A stretch of 64,000 nucleotides of DNA from Flavobacterium frigoritolerans (lineage in GTDB: Bacteria; Bacteroidota; Bacteroidia; Flavobacteriales; Flavobacteriaceae), in assembly GCF_025847275.1 (NCBI RefSeq), contig NZ_JAOZEV010000013.1:62001-126000 (forward strand), written 5' to 3'. The position numbers and the translations under genes were made by a program. The first letter of the stretch is position 1. Every line of letters begins with the position of its first letter. Below the pieces are notes generated by a model. That model was not told the origin of the DNA and made no database searches. It saw only the letters and a list, made by a program, of their open reading frames with translations. Shown piece by piece: positions 1 to 7,605 of the stretch.

Positions 1-372
1 TAGATTATTTTTCCTCCAATCTATAAGCCCTCCATAATTTAATAAATCGGCATTCAATATTCTCTTTTCTTTTGATTGTTTAACTTTTCCTAAAAACTTA
101 AAAGCTTGTTCATAATACTGTTTTGATTTAATACTATCCTCTTTAAGTTGATACAAATAAGCTTTCGCTCCACTTGCAAAAGTTTTATGCGAATAGTCAC
201 TAGATTTCTCTATTCTATTTACAAAAACAAAAGCACTATCTACATTAGAATTTGCAGATGCCCTTACTTTATCTTGTAATAGAGCATACTCTTTGGAGCT
301 TAGCTGTGAATTTTTCTGAGAAAAAACAGCACTTGTAATAAAAAAAAATAAGAGGCATTTAACAAATTTCAT
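1..372 (-). CDS. Secreted TPR-like protein, N-terminal part (runs off window)
   Basis: The first 124 codons are visible; the rest lies outside the window. The product opens with a signal peptide (MKFVKCLLFFFITSAVFSQ). An alpha-helical region follows with a spacing of Ala, Tyr and Phe that resembles tetratricopeptide repeats (around KAYLYQLKEDSIKSKQYYEQ). In Flavobacteria such N-termini often belong to TPR proteins that end in a membrane segment and a DNA-binding or kinase domain, but that part cannot be seen here. ATG at 370-372 is the only start that keeps the signal peptide. Function unknown. Confidence 0.6.
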   Translation of the reverse strand, partial: MKFVKCLLFFFITSAVFSQKNSQLSSKEYALLQDKVRASANSNVDSAFVFVNRIEKSSDYSHKTFASGAKAYLYQLKEDSIKSKQYYEQAFKFLGKVKQSKEKRILNADLLNYGGLIDWRKNNL

Positions 373-512
373 TAACCATTTAGTTTTGAATTATCCCAAA
401 TTTAGTTCATTAATACCAATAAGCAAATAATAATTTACAATAGAAAACACAAAACAATCACAATTTAATTCTGATTATTATTTCTAAATCCATAAAAAAT
501 ATAACAATTTAC

Positions 513-546
513 TTTTGTTTTGTTATATCTATATTGTGTAAATTTG
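513..546 (+). promoter_or_regulatory. Bacteroidota-type promoter of the glutaryl-CoA dehydrogenase gene
   Basis: The -7 box TAAATTTG (539-546) fits TAnnTTTG, and TTTTG at 513-517 can serve as the -33 element with 21 bp spacing. Transcription would begin shortly before the ATG at 569. Motif match only. Confidence 0.55.
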
Positions 547-568
547 TTCTTGAAAAAAAACATAAATT

Positions 569-1747
569 ATGAAACCAGACCTATTTCAAGCCCCAGATTA
601 TTATAACCTAGATGACCTATTAAGCGACGAACATAAACTTGTAAGAGATTCGGCCCGAGCATGGGTAAAAAGAGAAGTATCTCCTATTATTGAAGAATTT
701 GCACAAAAAGCTGAATTCCCAAAACAAATTATAAAAGGCTTAGGAGAAATAGGTGGTTTTGGTCCTTACATACCTGTCGAATACGGTGGAGCTGGACTAG
801 ATCAAATTTCTTACGGCTTAATTATGCAAGAAATCGAACGTGGTGATTCGGGAGTTAGATCCACTTCATCTGTTCAATCTTCATTAGTAATGTATCCTAT
901 CTGGAAATACGGAAACGAAGAACAAAGAATGAAATATTTGCCTAAACTTGCCACTGGTGAATTTATAGGCTGTTTTGGATTAACAGAACCTAACCATGGT
1001 TCTGACCCCGGAAGCATGATTACCAACTTCAAAGATATGGGAGACCATTATTTATTAAACGGAGCTAAAATGTGGATATCAAATGCTCCTTTTGCAGACA
1101 TAGCTGTTGTTTGGGCAAAAAATGAAGAAGGAAGAATACATGGTTTAATCGTAGAACGCGGTATGCAGGGTTTTACAACACCAGAAACTCACAATAAATG
1201 GTCACTTCGTGCGTCATCTACTGGAGAATTGATCTTTGACAATGTAAAAATCCCTAAAGAAAACTTATTACCAAATAAATCTGGATTAGGAGCCCCATTA
1301 GGATGCTTAGATTCGGCTCGTTATGGAATTGCCTGGGGTGCAATTGGAGCTGCAATGGATTGTTATGATACAGCCCTAAGATATGCTAAAGAAAGAATTC
1401 AGTTCGATAAACCTATTGCAGGAACTCAGTTACAACAAAAAAAATTAGCCGAAATGATTACTGAAATCACAAAAGCACAATTATTAACTTGGCGTTTAGG
1501 AGTTTTAAGAAACGAAGGAAGAGCAACAACCGCTCAAATTTCGATGGCAAAAAGAAACAATGTCGATATGGCTATTAACATTGCTCGTGAAGCCAGACAA
1601 ATACTAGGAGGAATGGGAATTACTGGCGAATACTCTATCATGCGCCACATGATGAACCTAGAAAGTGTTATCACTTACGAAGGAACTCACGATATTCATT
1701 TACTAATTACTGGTATGGATATTACTGGAATTCCAGCTTTTAAATAG
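569..1747 (+). CDS. gcdH: Glutaryl-CoA dehydrogenase (acyl-CoA dehydrogenase family)
   Basis: A 392-residue FAD enzyme that oxidises and decarboxylates glutaryl-CoA to crotonyl-CoA in lysine and tryptophan breakdown. Acyl-CoA dehydrogenase hallmarks are present: GCFGLTEPNHGSDPGSM (FAD/substrate loop), KWSLRASSTGELIFDNV, ARYGIAWGAIGA, and near the end YEGTHDIH, whose Glu (about residue 371) is the catalytic base. The segments LTEPNHGSDP, NARYGIAWG-like and AMNLE-like/NLESVITYEGTHDIH follow the glutaryl-CoA branch more closely than short-chain enzymes. Length is normal. It stands alone between its own promoter and a perfect hairpin terminator, so it is probably monocistronic. Confidence 0.92.
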   Translation: MKPDLFQAPDYYNLDDLLSDEHKLVRDSARAWVKREVSPIIEEFAQKAEFPKQIIKGLGEIGGFGPYIPVEYGGAGLDQISYGLIMQEIERGDSGVRSTSSVQSSLVMYPIWKYGNEEQRMKYLPKLATGEFIGCFGLTEPNHGSDPGSMITNFKDMGDHYLLNGAKMWISNAPFADIAVVWAKNEEGRIHGLIVERGMQGFTTPETHNKWSLRASSTGELIFDNVKIPKENLLPNKSGLGAPLGCLDSARYGIAWGAIGAAMDCYDTALRYAKERIQFDKPIAGTQLQQKKLAEMITEITKAQLLTWRLGVLRNEGRATTAQISMAKRNNVDMAINIAREARQILGGMGITGEYSIMRHMMNLESVITYEGTHDIHLLITGMDITGIPAFK

Positions 1748-1781
1748 AAATCATCTATTAAAAAATACATAAAAACAATTC

Positions 1782-1809
1782 AAAAGCTTCTTGGTACCAA
1801 GAAGCTTTT
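1782..1809 (+). terminator. Perfect hairpin terminator after gcdH
   Basis: A perfect 28-bp palindrome (AAAAGCTTCTTGGT and its complement) ends in a T run. The possible -33 TTG of the next gene (1791-1793) lies inside this hairpin. Confidence 0.85.
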
Positions 1810-1818
1810 TTATATTTG
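1791..1818 (+). promoter_or_regulatory. Promoter of the DUF3050 gene
   Basis: TATATTTG at 1811-1818 matches the -7 consensus exactly, with TTG 17 bp upstream inside the preceding terminator. A start site near 1825 places the ATG at 1836 just behind it and excludes any start codon further upstream. Confidence 0.6.
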
Positions 1819-1835
1819 TAAAAAAAAATGCCACC

Positions 1836-2618
1836 ATGAATATTGAAACTATAAACAATAGCATTCAACCTCAAAAAGACCTTTTATTACAACATCCTCT
1901 ATATAAAAAGATTCAAAGCATAGATGATTTACATTGCTTTCTAGAAAGTCATGTATATGCTGTTTGGGACTTTATGTCTTTATTAAAAGCATTACAAGCA
2001 AAACTTACATGCACAACAACACCTTGGTTTGCAAGCAAAAATCCAGAAATAAGATATCTAATTAATGAGATTGTACTAGCCGAAGAAACTGACTTAAGTA
2101 TTGATGGCCGTCGCCAAAGTCACTATGAAATGTACCTTGAAGCAATGGAAGACTGCGGAGCAAGTACAAAGAACATTGAAGGCTTTTTACATGAAATAAA
2201 CTCTTTACAAAATATTTTTGTTGCCATAAAACAAAGTCAATTACACCCTAATATTAAAGCTTTTTTAGACTTTACTTTCAGAGTAATTGAAGAAGGAAAA
2301 CCGCATCAAATCGCCTCAGCTTTTACCTTCGGAAGAGAAGACTTGATTCCGAATATGTTTACAGCAATTTTGAAAAATTTCCAAGAAAACTTTCCTGACA
2401 CAGATTTAAGCAAACTGATATACTACTTTGAAAGACACATTGAACTTGATGCAGATGAACATGGCCCTATGGCAATGAAAATGATTGCTGATTTATGTGA
2501 AAATGATCCAAAAAAATGGTCTGAAGTTCAAGAAATAGCTATTCTATCACTAGAAAAAAGAATCGGGTTATGGAATGCTATCGAAGAGGAAATTAGCATA
2601 AAAATCGAAATGGTATAA
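1836..2618 (+). CDS. DUF3050 family protein (heme-oxygenase-like fold)
   Basis: A 260-residue all-helical protein recognised as DUF3050 from motifs such as HPLYKKIQSIDDLHCFLESH, FMSLLKALQ, EIVLAEETD, GKPHQIASAFTFGREDLIP and HIELDADEHGPMA. The conserved His/Glu pattern (H in the N-terminal FLESHVYAVWDFM, E-E-D in VLAEETD, and the C-terminal ERHIELDADEHG) resembles the metal-binding four-helix bundle of heme-oxygenase/TENA-like diiron oxidases. The substrate is not known. The true start is the ATG at 1836: the ATG at 1828 hits a stop after three codons, and the longer TTG-started frame begins inside the terminator. Confidence 0.85.
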   Translation: MNIETINNSIQPQKDLLLQHPLYKKIQSIDDLHCFLESHVYAVWDFMSLLKALQAKLTCTTTPWFASKNPEIRYLINEIVLAEETDLSIDGRRQSHYEMYLEAMEDCGASTKNIEGFLHEINSLQNIFVAIKQSQLHPNIKAFLDFTFRVIEEGKPHQIASAFTFGREDLIPNMFTAILKNFQENFPDTDLSKLIYYFERHIELDADEHGPMAMKMIADLCENDPKKWSEVQEIAILSLEKRIGLWNAIEEEISIKIEMV

Positions 2619-2639
2619 AAAAACCAAAACAATATTCTT

Positions 2640-2715
2640 AATGTAAGTATTATTAAGGAACGGCAAATGTCTTAATAGATACTATAAGAAGTAGATTCAA
2701 AATAATACTTACATT
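2640..2715. repeat. 15-bp perfect inverted repeat behind the DUF3050 gene
   Basis: AATGTAAGTATTATT (2640-2654) and its exact reverse complement (2701-2715) enclose a 46-nt loop. It is not followed by a T run, so it is not a standard terminator. It could be an RNA structure or a small element remnant. Confidence 0.6.
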
Positions 2716-2799
2716 TTCATTCGTAATCTTCACAATGATCATACTCTTATTTTTTGAGTGTATTTTACCAAAAGTAAAACACACAATAAAAGAATAAAA

Positions 2800-2825
2800 A
2801 AAGCGAGAAAAAATTTCCTCGCTTT
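2800..2825. terminator. Terminator of the ferredoxin gene
   Basis: The hairpin AAAGCGAG...CTCGCTTT has flanking A and T runs on both sides. It lies just past the stop codon of the minus-strand ferredoxin gene. Confidence 0.75.
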
Positions 2826-2836
2826 ATACTTTATTT

Positions 2837-3154
2837 TTAATACTCTGGAGCCAACTCCAGCTCTAATCCTTCTAAACCTTCTGTTATTGGTATTTGACAA
2901 CCTAAACGACTATTAGACTTAACATAAAAAGCTTCCGAAAGCATTGCCTCTTCTTCATCTCCCATCTCTGGCAATTCAACATCATTTAACACATAACACT
3001 GACAAGAAGCACACATCGCCATTCCGCCACAAGTCCCTTCTACAGGAAGCTCATAAGCTTTACACAATTCCATTACATTCATTGCCATATCAGTTGGAGC
3101 TTGCAGTTCATGAACAACTCCCTCTCTATCTTTAATCTTTATTAATACATCCAT
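2837..3154 (-). CDS. 2Fe-2S ferredoxin (adrenodoxin type)
   Basis: A 105-residue soluble electron carrier. The four cluster ligands are visible as C42-x5-C48-x2-C51 (GTCGGMAMCASC) and C86 (RLGCQI), the adrenodoxin/ISC ferredoxin spacing. The acidic patch before the last Cys (ELPEMGDEEEAML) is typical of the partner-binding helix. NifU-like and Mrp/ApbC genes lie on the same strand 1-3 kb upstream, and all three products belong to Fe-S cluster biogenesis. They are not one tight operon: a secreted-protein gene with its own promoter lies between. A -7 box (TATTTTTG on the minus strand) lies at 3200-3207. Confidence 0.92.
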   Translation of the reverse strand: MDVLIKIKDREGVVHELQAPTDMAMNVMELCKAYELPVEGTCGGMAMCASCQCYVLNDVELPEMGDEEEAMLSEAFYVKSNSRLGCQIPITEGLEGLELELAPEY

Positions 3155-3199
3155 TTTTAAATTATCGGAATTTTGATTATTAACGCATTTTCAATACAA

Positions 3200-3207
3200 C
3201 AAAAATA
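3200..3207 (-). promoter_or_regulatory. -7 box of the ferredoxin promoter
   Basis: Minus-strand TATTTTTG, an exact TAnnTTTG match, 46 nt upstream of the ATG. No clear -33 element. Confidence 0.45.
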
Positions 3208-3226
3208 CATTATCTTTTACAAAATA

Positions 3227-3700
3227 CTAATTGCTAGGTTTAAAACTAAAGGCATATTCTTTTGATTTATCTTTTAGATGCATTTTAAGCCCCAAAACAC
3301 TGTTTTTTTGCAATATTGTAACTATAGCTATAACAGAATAATAATCTTTATCGTTTTGAAAGATTAGTGTACCCTCGTAGGTAGAATTTACTATACCTTG
3401 CTTATCTTTTGTTGTTTTAATTTTTCGAGGATGAGAAAACTCAGCAACTGTATAACTTTGTTTATTTGAAAATTTAGCTTTTCCATCACAAAAGTCAAAC
3501 AAGAAATCATAATTAGAAATTCTCAAACCCCCTTCTTCTGTAATTGGAGAAATAACAATTTGGCCTTCATAATTAAAATCCGACCAAACTTCATATTCGT
3601 TTACCCATGCCTTATCGACATATAGGTTTTCACTCATTTGTTGAGCATAACTGGTAGAAGTAAAAATCAACAGAACGATTAGCTTATAGTAGGTATTCAT
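3227..3700 (-). CDS. Secreted protein of unknown function
   Basis: 157 residues with a clear signal peptide (MNTYYKLIVLLIFTSTSYAQ). The mature part has alternating beta-type residues (EGQIVISPITEEGGLRIS, SVIAIVTILQKNSVLGLKM). I recognise no family. It is probably periplasmic or surface-exposed. A longer frame could begin nine codons upstream, but the -7 box TAAATTTG at 3725-3732 puts the transcript start at about that point, so the ATG at 3698-3700 directly before the signal peptide is preferred. Confidence 0.6.
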   Translation of the reverse strand: MNTYYKLIVLLIFTSTSYAQQMSENLYVDKAWVNEYEVWSDFNYEGQIVISPITEEGGLRISNYDFLFDFCDGKAKFSNKQSYTVAEFSHPRKIKTTKDKQGIVNSTYEGTLIFQNDKDYYSVIAIVTILQKNSVLGLKMHLKDKSKEYAFSFKPSN

Positions 3701-3724
3701 AAATGTAAGATTTAGGTTATATCG

Positions 3725-3732
3725 CAAATTTA
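3725..3732 (-). promoter_or_regulatory. -7 box upstream of the secreted-protein gene
   Basis: Minus-strand TAAATTTG matches TAnnTTTG. Its position decides the start codon of the gene downstream. Confidence 0.45.
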
Positions 3733-4012
3733 AGCTAAATATACACTAAACACCATTACACAACCCTCAATTATTAACACTTTTTCTTAACAAAACTAAC
3801 TCAATTCTTTACTTCACTAAACATTTCGTAATTTCAACGCTGTTTACGCATTGGTAATTCTAGCATTAAACAAGCATATCTTCTGCTTTGAGACTATATT
3901 ACTAAGTATCTAAATATTTAAAAAAGTTCCTAAATATTCTCATTAGCACTTACTCATAACTTAGAATAAATCGCGAAAAAAAAAATATATTTATCGTAGC
4001 AAATTGCTACAA
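3733..4012. other. AT-rich intergenic region with no recognisable feature
   Basis: About 280 bases with very high A+T. I see no ORF of substance, no strong hairpin and no known repeat. It probably holds only the 3' flank of the NifU-like gene. Confidence 0.5.
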
Positions 4013-4252
4013 CTACATAATATTTACCACAGTTTCTATCTGTGGAGCAAATTTTTTAATTGTAGTTTCTACTCCTGCTTTAAGTGTCATTTGATTTACA
4101 CTACAGCTCGTACAGGCTCCTTCAAGACGAACCTTAACATGTTTATCATCTTCTATAGAAACCAATGTTATATCCCCACCATCGGAATTCAGAAACGGTC
4201 TGATTTCATCTAGAGCTCTTAAAACATTGTTTGTTAATTCTTCTGTTGTCAT
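4013..4252 (-). CDS. NifU-like Fe-S scaffold/carrier protein (C-terminal NifU domain)
   Basis: 79 residues making a single NifU C-terminal domain. It contains FLNSDGGDITLVSIEDD and the cluster-binding CxxC in GACTSCSVNQMTLK, followed by the usual C-terminal helix. Such one-domain proteins (Nfu type) hold and pass on Fe-S clusters. The upstream mrp/apbC gene on the same strand encodes the matching ATP-dependent carrier. The ATG at 4250-4252 is preferred to a TTG five codons upstream. Confidence 0.88.
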   Translation of the reverse strand: MTTEELTNNVLRALDEIRPFLNSDGGDITLVSIEDDKHVKVRLEGACTSCSVNQMTLKAGVETTIKKFAPQIETVVNIM

Positions 4253-4269
4253 AATTTTAATATTCAATC

Positions 4270-4405
4270 AGAGAATGTGTCAATTAGAAAATGTGTCAAT
4301 TAGATAATTAGAAATTTTGTGGATAAGAAAGGTTAAACTCTCCATTTTTACAAAAAATGCTAATTATCTAATTTCCTAATTGTCTCATTATCTTAATTAT
4401 CTAAT
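4270..4405. repeat. Short direct and inverted repeats between nifU-like and mrp genes
   Basis: The word AATGTGTCAATTAG occurs twice in tandem (about 4274-4304). CAATTAGATAATTAG (about 4295-4309) is mirrored by CTAATTATCTAATT near 4360, and a further ATTATCTAATT copy follows at about 4394-4404. Arms with a roughly 50-nt loop could form a hairpin downstream of mrp. Confidence 0.5.
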
Positions 4406-5536
4406 TTATTTTTTCTTTACTGCAGAACATCCTGCCATTGTTGTGATTTTTATTGCTTCGGTAGCTGGTAAACTTTCATTACGACTTACCACTTCTTGCA
4501 CTACATTTCTAGTAATCTCCTCAAAAACAGTTTCGATAGCTGATGCAGTTTGTAGAGCCGCAGGACGCCCATAATCTCCAGCCTCACGAATAGACTGTAC
4601 AATTGGAACTTCTCCTAAAAACGGAACTCCTAAATCTTCTGCTAAATTCTTAGCACCTTCTTTTCCAAAGATATAATATTTATTCTCAGGCAATTCTTCA
4701 GGTGTAAAGTACGCCATATTTTCTATAATTCCTAAAACAGGTACATTGATGTTATCTTGCATAAACATCGAAACTCCTTTTTTAGCATCTGCCAAAGCTA
4801 CAGCTTGCGGAGTACTTACCACAACTGCTCCAGTTATAGGAAGTGATTGCATGATTGAAAGATGAATATCTCCTGTACCTGGAGGTAAATCAATCAACAT
4901 AAAATCTAACTCTCCCCAATCGGCATCAAAAATCATTTGATTTAAAGCTTTAGAAGCCATTGGCCCTCTCCATATTACCGCCTGACTTGGTGCAGTAAAG
5001 AATCCGATAGAAAGTATTTTAACTTCATAGCTTTCAATAGGCTTCATTTTTGATTTACCATCAACCAAAATTGAAACTGGTTTTTCTGATTCTACATCAA
5101 ACATAATTGGCATAGATGGCCCATAAATATCAGCATCTAATACTCCAACTGCAAAACCCATCTTAGCTAATGTAACGGCTAAATTTGCTGTAACTGTTGA
5201 TTTACCAACTCCCCCTTTTCCAGAAGCTACAGCAATAATATTTTTAATTCCTGGTATTGCACGACCTTTAATTTCGTTTTTCTCAGGAGTTTCAACTTTA
5301 ATATTTACTTTAATTTTTGCATCTGCAGAAACTAAATCATGAATTGTTTTTTTAATATCATCCTCAGCACGTTTTTTTATGTGCATAGCTGGTGTGTGTA
5401 AAACTAAATCGACTACAACTTCATCACCAAAAGTAATAACATTTGTAACGGCTCCACTTTCAACCATATTCTTGCCTTCTCCAGCTATAGTAATTGTCTC
5501 TAAAGCTTTAAGGATTTCTTTTCTGTCTAATTTCAT
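4406..5536 (-). CDS. mrp: Mrp/ApbC family ATP-dependent Fe-S cluster carrier
   Basis: 376 residues. An N-terminal MIP18/DUF59 domain (about 1-85, with VVDLVLHTPAMHIKKRAED) is followed by a ParA/MinD-like P-loop NTPase with the deviant Walker A GKGGVGKSTVTANLA near residue 110, the LDADIYGPSMP switch and DLPPGTGDIHLS. These define the Mrp/ApbC/Nbp35 group that delivers Fe-S clusters to target enzymes. Only a single Cys is left close to the C-terminus (TMAGCSAVKKK), instead of the CxxC many homologues carry. A -7 box (TATCTTTG) lies at 5607-5614. Cotranscription with the nifU-like gene 150 nt downstream is possible. Confidence 0.92.
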   Translation of the reverse strand: MKLDRKEILKALETITIAGEGKNMVESGAVTNVITFGDEVVVDLVLHTPAMHIKKRAEDDIKKTIHDLVSADAKIKVNIKVETPEKNEIKGRAIPGIKNIIAVASGKGGVGKSTVTANLAVTLAKMGFAVGVLDADIYGPSMPIMFDVESEKPVSILVDGKSKMKPIESYEVKILSIGFFTAPSQAVIWRGPMASKALNQMIFDADWGELDFMLIDLPPGTGDIHLSIMQSLPITGAVVVSTPQAVALADAKKGVSMFMQDNINVPVLGIIENMAYFTPEELPENKYYIFGKEGAKNLAEDLGVPFLGEVPIVQSIREAGDYGRPAALQTASAIETVFEEITRNVVQEVVSRNESLPATEAIKITTMAGCSAVKKK

Positions 5537-5606
5537 TTTAACTTACTATTTTCTATTGACAATAATCGCTTCAAAAACTATATTAATTTAAACCGATTTC
5601 GGATTA

Positions 5607-5614
5607 CAAAGATA
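5607..5614 (-). promoter_or_regulatory. -7 box of the mrp promoter
   Basis: Minus-strand TATCTTTG, an exact consensus match about 70 nt upstream of the ATG. The remainder of the 336-nt gap up to the L,D-transpeptidase gene shows nothing else distinctive. Confidence 0.45.
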
Positions 5615-5872
5615 ACTGATTAAGTTCTTATTCTAACGGTTTTAGATTGGATTTATTGATAGGCTAATCGTTTGAAGTTATTACTAAATCATTTTTCATG
5701 GGTAATAAAATATTTCATCAACAATAAATTTATTTTTTTAAATCATAAAATTTGGTATTCAACAATATATAAAAATAATATTATTAAATATAGCATTTAA
5801 ATTTTCCATACCTTTATTAATACATTGAGTGCCAGATTCTTTTCAAGACTGCACTGCACTAATCAAATAATT

Positions 5873-7483
5873 ATGAGAAAAATTACTTTATTATCCGCAA
5901 TTCTTCTGTTGACCTTTTCATTAAGTTCATTTTACTCCAACAAAAAAAACATTTCACCTACTGAATCCTCTACTTCTCTTATAATTCATAAGAAAACCGA
6001 TAACAGCAAAATAATCCTTTCGATCAACAATGCTACAATTACTTCTTTTTTTAAAGATTACCCCAAATTCAACACATATCAATCTGATGTAAATCAGCTT
6101 TATAAAAATCGAAATTATAAAATGATATGGTATGACAATAATGAACTTATTGAATTTGCTCATTTATTATATCAAAAAGTAAACATGCTTGAAAAAGAGG
6201 GCGTAAAATCTACTGTTCCTTACAGAGATGAAATAGATTTAATATTTAATGAAACCGAAGCTAACAAACCTTCGCAATCTGACACTGAGCTATTATTAAC
6301 ATCTTTATATGTATTCTACACCAACAAAGTTTATGAAGGAATCGATGCAAAAAAGGTTCAGGATTTGGGATGGTTTTTACCAAAGAAAAGCATTTCATAT
6401 GATAAATTACTGGATTCCTTATTGATTGACCCTAAATTATTAGACAAAGACAAAATAGACCTATTTAGTCAATATTATAAATTGCGTGATGTTTTAGACA
6501 AATACCGCCAAATTCAAAAAACCAACGATTGGGATCCAATAACTATGGATCAATCATTCCAAGAATTAAAACCTCTTGATAGTTCAAAAACTATTGGTCA
6601 AATTAGACATCGTCTAGTAGTTATTGGAGATTTAAAAGAAGATTCTAAAAGAGATGTGTACGACCAAGAACTGATGGATGCCGTTTTAAATTACAAGAAA
6701 AGATATGGTTTAGCATTAAATTACAAAATCACTTCAGAGCATATCAATCAAATGAATGAACCTATCGAGGACCGCATAAGAACTATTATGTTAAATATGG
6801 AACGTTGTCGATGGATTCCTGCCGAATTAGAAAAGGGTAAAGAATATGTAATGGTAAACATTCCCTCATACCATTTAGTTTATGTAAAAAATGGAGCTTA
6901 TGAATTGGTTTCGGACGTTTTTGTTGGTTCCAGATTAAACAAGACAGTAATTTTTAGTAGCAAAATGGACCGAATTGTATTTAGTCCTTATTGGACAGTT
7001 CCTCAGAGCATTGTTAAAAATGAGTTGAAATCTGCAATCGCCTCCGATAAAAACTATTTAAAAGATCACAACATGGAATGGTATAACGGAACTATCAGAC
7101 AAAAGCCTGGACCTAACAATTCGTTGGGTTTAGTGAAATTTCTATTTCCGAACCCTAATGACATCTACATGCACGATACTCCTGCCAAAAGTTTATTTCT
7201 CGCTCAAGATAGAGCATTTAGCCATGGCTGTATAAATGTTCAGAAAGCAAAAGATCTTGCAATCGCTATATTGAAAGATTATCCAGACTGGCCTATTGAT
7301 CGTATTGATAACGCTATGAGCGGTGAAAAAGAAACAGTTTGCATGTTAAAAAACAAAATACCAGTTTACATCGGATACTTTACTGCTTGGGTAAATGATG
7401 CTGGTGAAATTAGTTTTTATAAAGATGTATATGACAGAGATAGTCGTTTGTCTTCATTATTATTTCCTGATAAGGTTAATTAA
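5873..7483 (+). CDS. L,D-transpeptidase (YcbB/LdtD-like, YkuD catalytic domain)
   Basis: 536 residues, exported (signal peptide MRKITLLSAILLLTFSLSSF). A long N-terminal scaffold region (about 60-310), with a peptidoglycan-binding-like helix pair (LVVIGDLKEDSKRDVYDQEL...VLNYKKRYGL), precedes the YkuD domain. That domain carries MHDTPAKSLF and the catalytic SHGCINV motif with Cys about 453. Such enzymes make 3-3 cross-links in peptidoglycan or attach proteins to it. A TTG 48 nt upstream would extend the frame, but the signal peptide begins at the ATG at 5873. It stands alone, and its right neighbour is convergent. Confidence 0.9.
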   Translation: MRKITLLSAILLLTFSLSSFYSNKKNISPTESSTSLIIHKKTDNSKIILSINNATITSFFKDYPKFNTYQSDVNQLYKNRNYKMIWYDNNELIEFAHLLYQKVNMLEKEGVKSTVPYRDEIDLIFNETEANKPSQSDTELLLTSLYVFYTNKVYEGIDAKKVQDLGWFLPKKSISYDKLLDSLLIDPKLLDKDKIDLFSQYYKLRDVLDKYRQIQKTNDWDPITMDQSFQELKPLDSSKTIGQIRHRLVVIGDLKEDSKRDVYDQELMDAVLNYKKRYGLALNYKITSEHINQMNEPIEDRIRTIMLNMERCRWIPAELEKGKEYVMVNIPSYHLVYVKNGAYELVSDVFVGSRLNKTVIFSSKMDRIVFSPYWTVPQSIVKNELKSAIASDKNYLKDHNMEWYNGTIRQKPGPNNSLGLVKFLFPNPNDIYMHDTPAKSLFLAQDRAFSHGCINVQKAKDLAIAILKDYPDWPIDRIDNAMSGEKETVCMLKNKIPVYIGYFTAWVNDAGEISFYKDVYDRDSRLSSLLFPDKVN

Positions 7484-7536
7484 ATAAAAGAATTATTCCT
7501 AACGAGTTATCTTATAGATATGTGTTCCAAAAAAAA

Positions 7537-7566
7537 GACCCGACCTGCGATAAAGCTAGTCGGGTC
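7537..7566 (-). terminator. Terminator of the efflux operon
   Basis: GACCCGAC and GTCGGGTC form an 8-bp GC-rich stem. The A run before it on the plus strand becomes a T run on the minus strand, so it stops transcripts that come from the ABC permease gene. Confidence 0.8.
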
Positions 7567-7605
7567 GGGAACCAAAACTCAATTCTAATTAATTGCTCAG
7601 ATTAA

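Noticed and set aside
1791..1835. Longer TTG-started version of the DUF3050 protein
   Set aside because: The extra codons lie inside the gcdH terminator and before the predicted transcript start; the ATG at 1836 is the natural start.
5825..5872. TTG-started N-terminal extension of the L,D-transpeptidase
   Set aside because: It would place 16 polar residues in front of a clear signal peptide.
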